Program-made: the position numbers and the translations under genes | DNA from: an uncultured Solirubrobacteraceae bacterium | Lineage (GTDB): Bacteria; Actinomycetota; Thermoleophilia; Solirubrobacterales; Solirubrobacteraceae | NCBI GenBank assembly: GCA_902806215.1 | Contig: CADCVT010000140.1 | Location: forward strand, 1-5,944 | Direction of reading: 5' to 3' | DNA: 5,944 bases | Notes under the pieces: generated by a model | Databases searched by the model: none | Told to the model about the DNA's origin: nothing | Seen by the model: the letters and a program-made list of their open reading frames with translations, nothing else | In this document: positions 5,460-5,944 of the stretch, piece after piece | Position numbering within the stretch: position 1 is the stretch's first letter | How the letters are laid out: each line of letters starts with the position of its first letter

Positions 5460-5944
5460 GTGAAGCGCTTCAGCACCATCGCCGGACTGGCCGGCGTCCT
5501 CATCGCACTCATGGCAAGCACCGCGTTCGCGGCGCCCGCCCGCACCGTCGAGCTCGGCTACGGCAAGACCGCCGCGACGTGGCAGGCCGCCGGCAGCGGC
5601 GCCATCGCCCTCGCCGAGGCACACGCCGTCGTCGGTTGTCAGCCCGCCGTCAACGGCTGCGACGACACGCTCGTCCAGATCACCACGCCCGGCGCCCTGA
5701 ACGTCAAGACGACCTGCACCGCGTCGCCCGCGACGCCGCTCGGCAGCGCGCCCGACGTCGACGTGCACATCTACGAGTCCGACGCGTCGGGCAAGAAGGG
5801 CGACGAGCTCGGTGAGGGCGGCGTGACGTTCGGCCCGAACGAGACCGTGACCGAGGGTGTCGAGACCGGCTTCTACGTCGTCGAGATCCACTTCACGATG
5901 ACCGCGCCGGTGCTTCCCGTGAAGGTCGACGCGCTGCTCGAGCC
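5460..5944 (+). CDS. Secreted protein with probable PPC-like beta-sandwich domain, 3' end beyond window
   Basis: The visible 161 residues begin at GTG and run open to the window edge. A Sec signal peptide is clear: basic MKRF, a hydrophobic core (IAGLAGVLIALMAS) and an AFA cleavage site before residue 25, so the protein is exported. No lipobox cysteine is present. The mature part has three cysteines (60, 67, 86), of which C60 and C67 in GCQPAVNGCDDT could form a small disulfide loop. The later sequence alternates short beta-strand-like stretches with turns (PDVDVHIYESDASGKKGDEL, then ETGFYVVEIHFTM). That pattern resembles pre-peptidase C-terminal (PPC) domains, whose strands carry an acidic VDVDLxxY motif and a GxYxVxV strand. 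The resemblance is by eye and the catalytic partner, if any, is not in view. The function is unknown; a cell-surface or extracellular binding module is the best guess. It is divergent from glutamate dehydrogenase. Confidence 0.8.
   Translation, partial: MKRFSTIAGLAGVLIALMASTAFAAPARTVELGYGKTAATWQAAGSGAIALAEAHAVVGCQPAVNGCDDTLVQITTPGALNVKTTCTASPATPLGSAPDVDVHIYESDASGKKGDELGEGGVTFGPNETVTEGVETGFYVVEIHFTMTAPVLPVKVDALLE

Noticed and set aside
4135..5463. A 442-codon open frame on the plus strand, antisense to glutamate dehydrogenase
   Set aside because: The translation is Val/Asp/Arg/Leu-rich without domains, as expected for the complement of a high-GC gene. The minus strand encodes an unambiguous dehydrogenase with all catalytic motifs.
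3872..5545. A 557-codon minus-strand open frame overlapping glutamate dehydrogenase in another frame
   Set aside because: It is almost entirely Arg/Ala/Gly/Pro and crosses both intergenic regions and the 5' end of the divergent gene. It is a shadow of the dehydrogenase frame.

Overview
The window is very G+C-rich, with third codon positions almost always G or C. It reads as a chromosomal housekeeping region of a high-GC actinobacterium. The lineage is an inference: the membrane GAF-GGDEF architecture, a small acidic protein beginning MGLLDDAIREHLELK, and a secreted beta-sandwich protein together remind me of Thermoleophilia (Solirubrobacterales). No ribosomal or marker gene is present to prove it. 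I see no insertion sequence, integrase, CRISPR array, phage gene or toxin-antitoxin pair, and base usage looks uniform throughout.

Layout from left to right. (1) Minus strand, 1-1239: the first 413 residues of a glutamine-dependent asparagine synthetase (asnB), running off the left edge. (2) Minus strand, 1336-1409: tRNA-Ala with anticodon CGC, transcribed toward asnB. (3) Plus strand, 1461-3329: a two-TM receptor diguanylate cyclase with an extracytoplasmic sensor region, HAMP, GAF-like region and GGDEF domain carrying an intact allosteric I-site. It starts at TTG. (4) Plus strand, 3342-3818: a 158-residue acidic, proline-rich protein of unknown function, 12 bases behind the cyclase. (5) 3819-4038: a convergent intergenic stretch holding three hairpins, including a perfect 14-bp stem, and no gene. 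(6) Minus strand, 4039-5382: a complete glutamate dehydrogenase. (7) Plus strand, 5460 to the right edge: the first part of a secreted protein with a signal peptide and a probable pre-peptidase C-terminal (PPC)-like fold, divergent from the dehydrogenase across 77 bp.

The genes do not form one pathway operon. AsnB and glutamate dehydrogenase both handle nitrogen (amide transfer to aspartate; ammonia and 2-oxoglutarate interconversion with glutamate), but they sit in separate transcription units. The only plausible operon is the cyclase with the small acidic protein. Several starts (asnB, the acidic protein, glutamate dehydrogenase) have a TANNNT hexamer 6-9 bases upstream and no Shine-Dalgarno sequence, which suggests leaderless transcripts. 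The secreted-protein gene has a clear GGAGG site instead.

I do not see strong evidence for a new biological system. The items most worth following up are the uncharacterised acidic protein beside the c-di-GMP synthase, the leaderless start pattern, and the inverted repeats in the asnB and glutamate dehydrogenase promoter regions.
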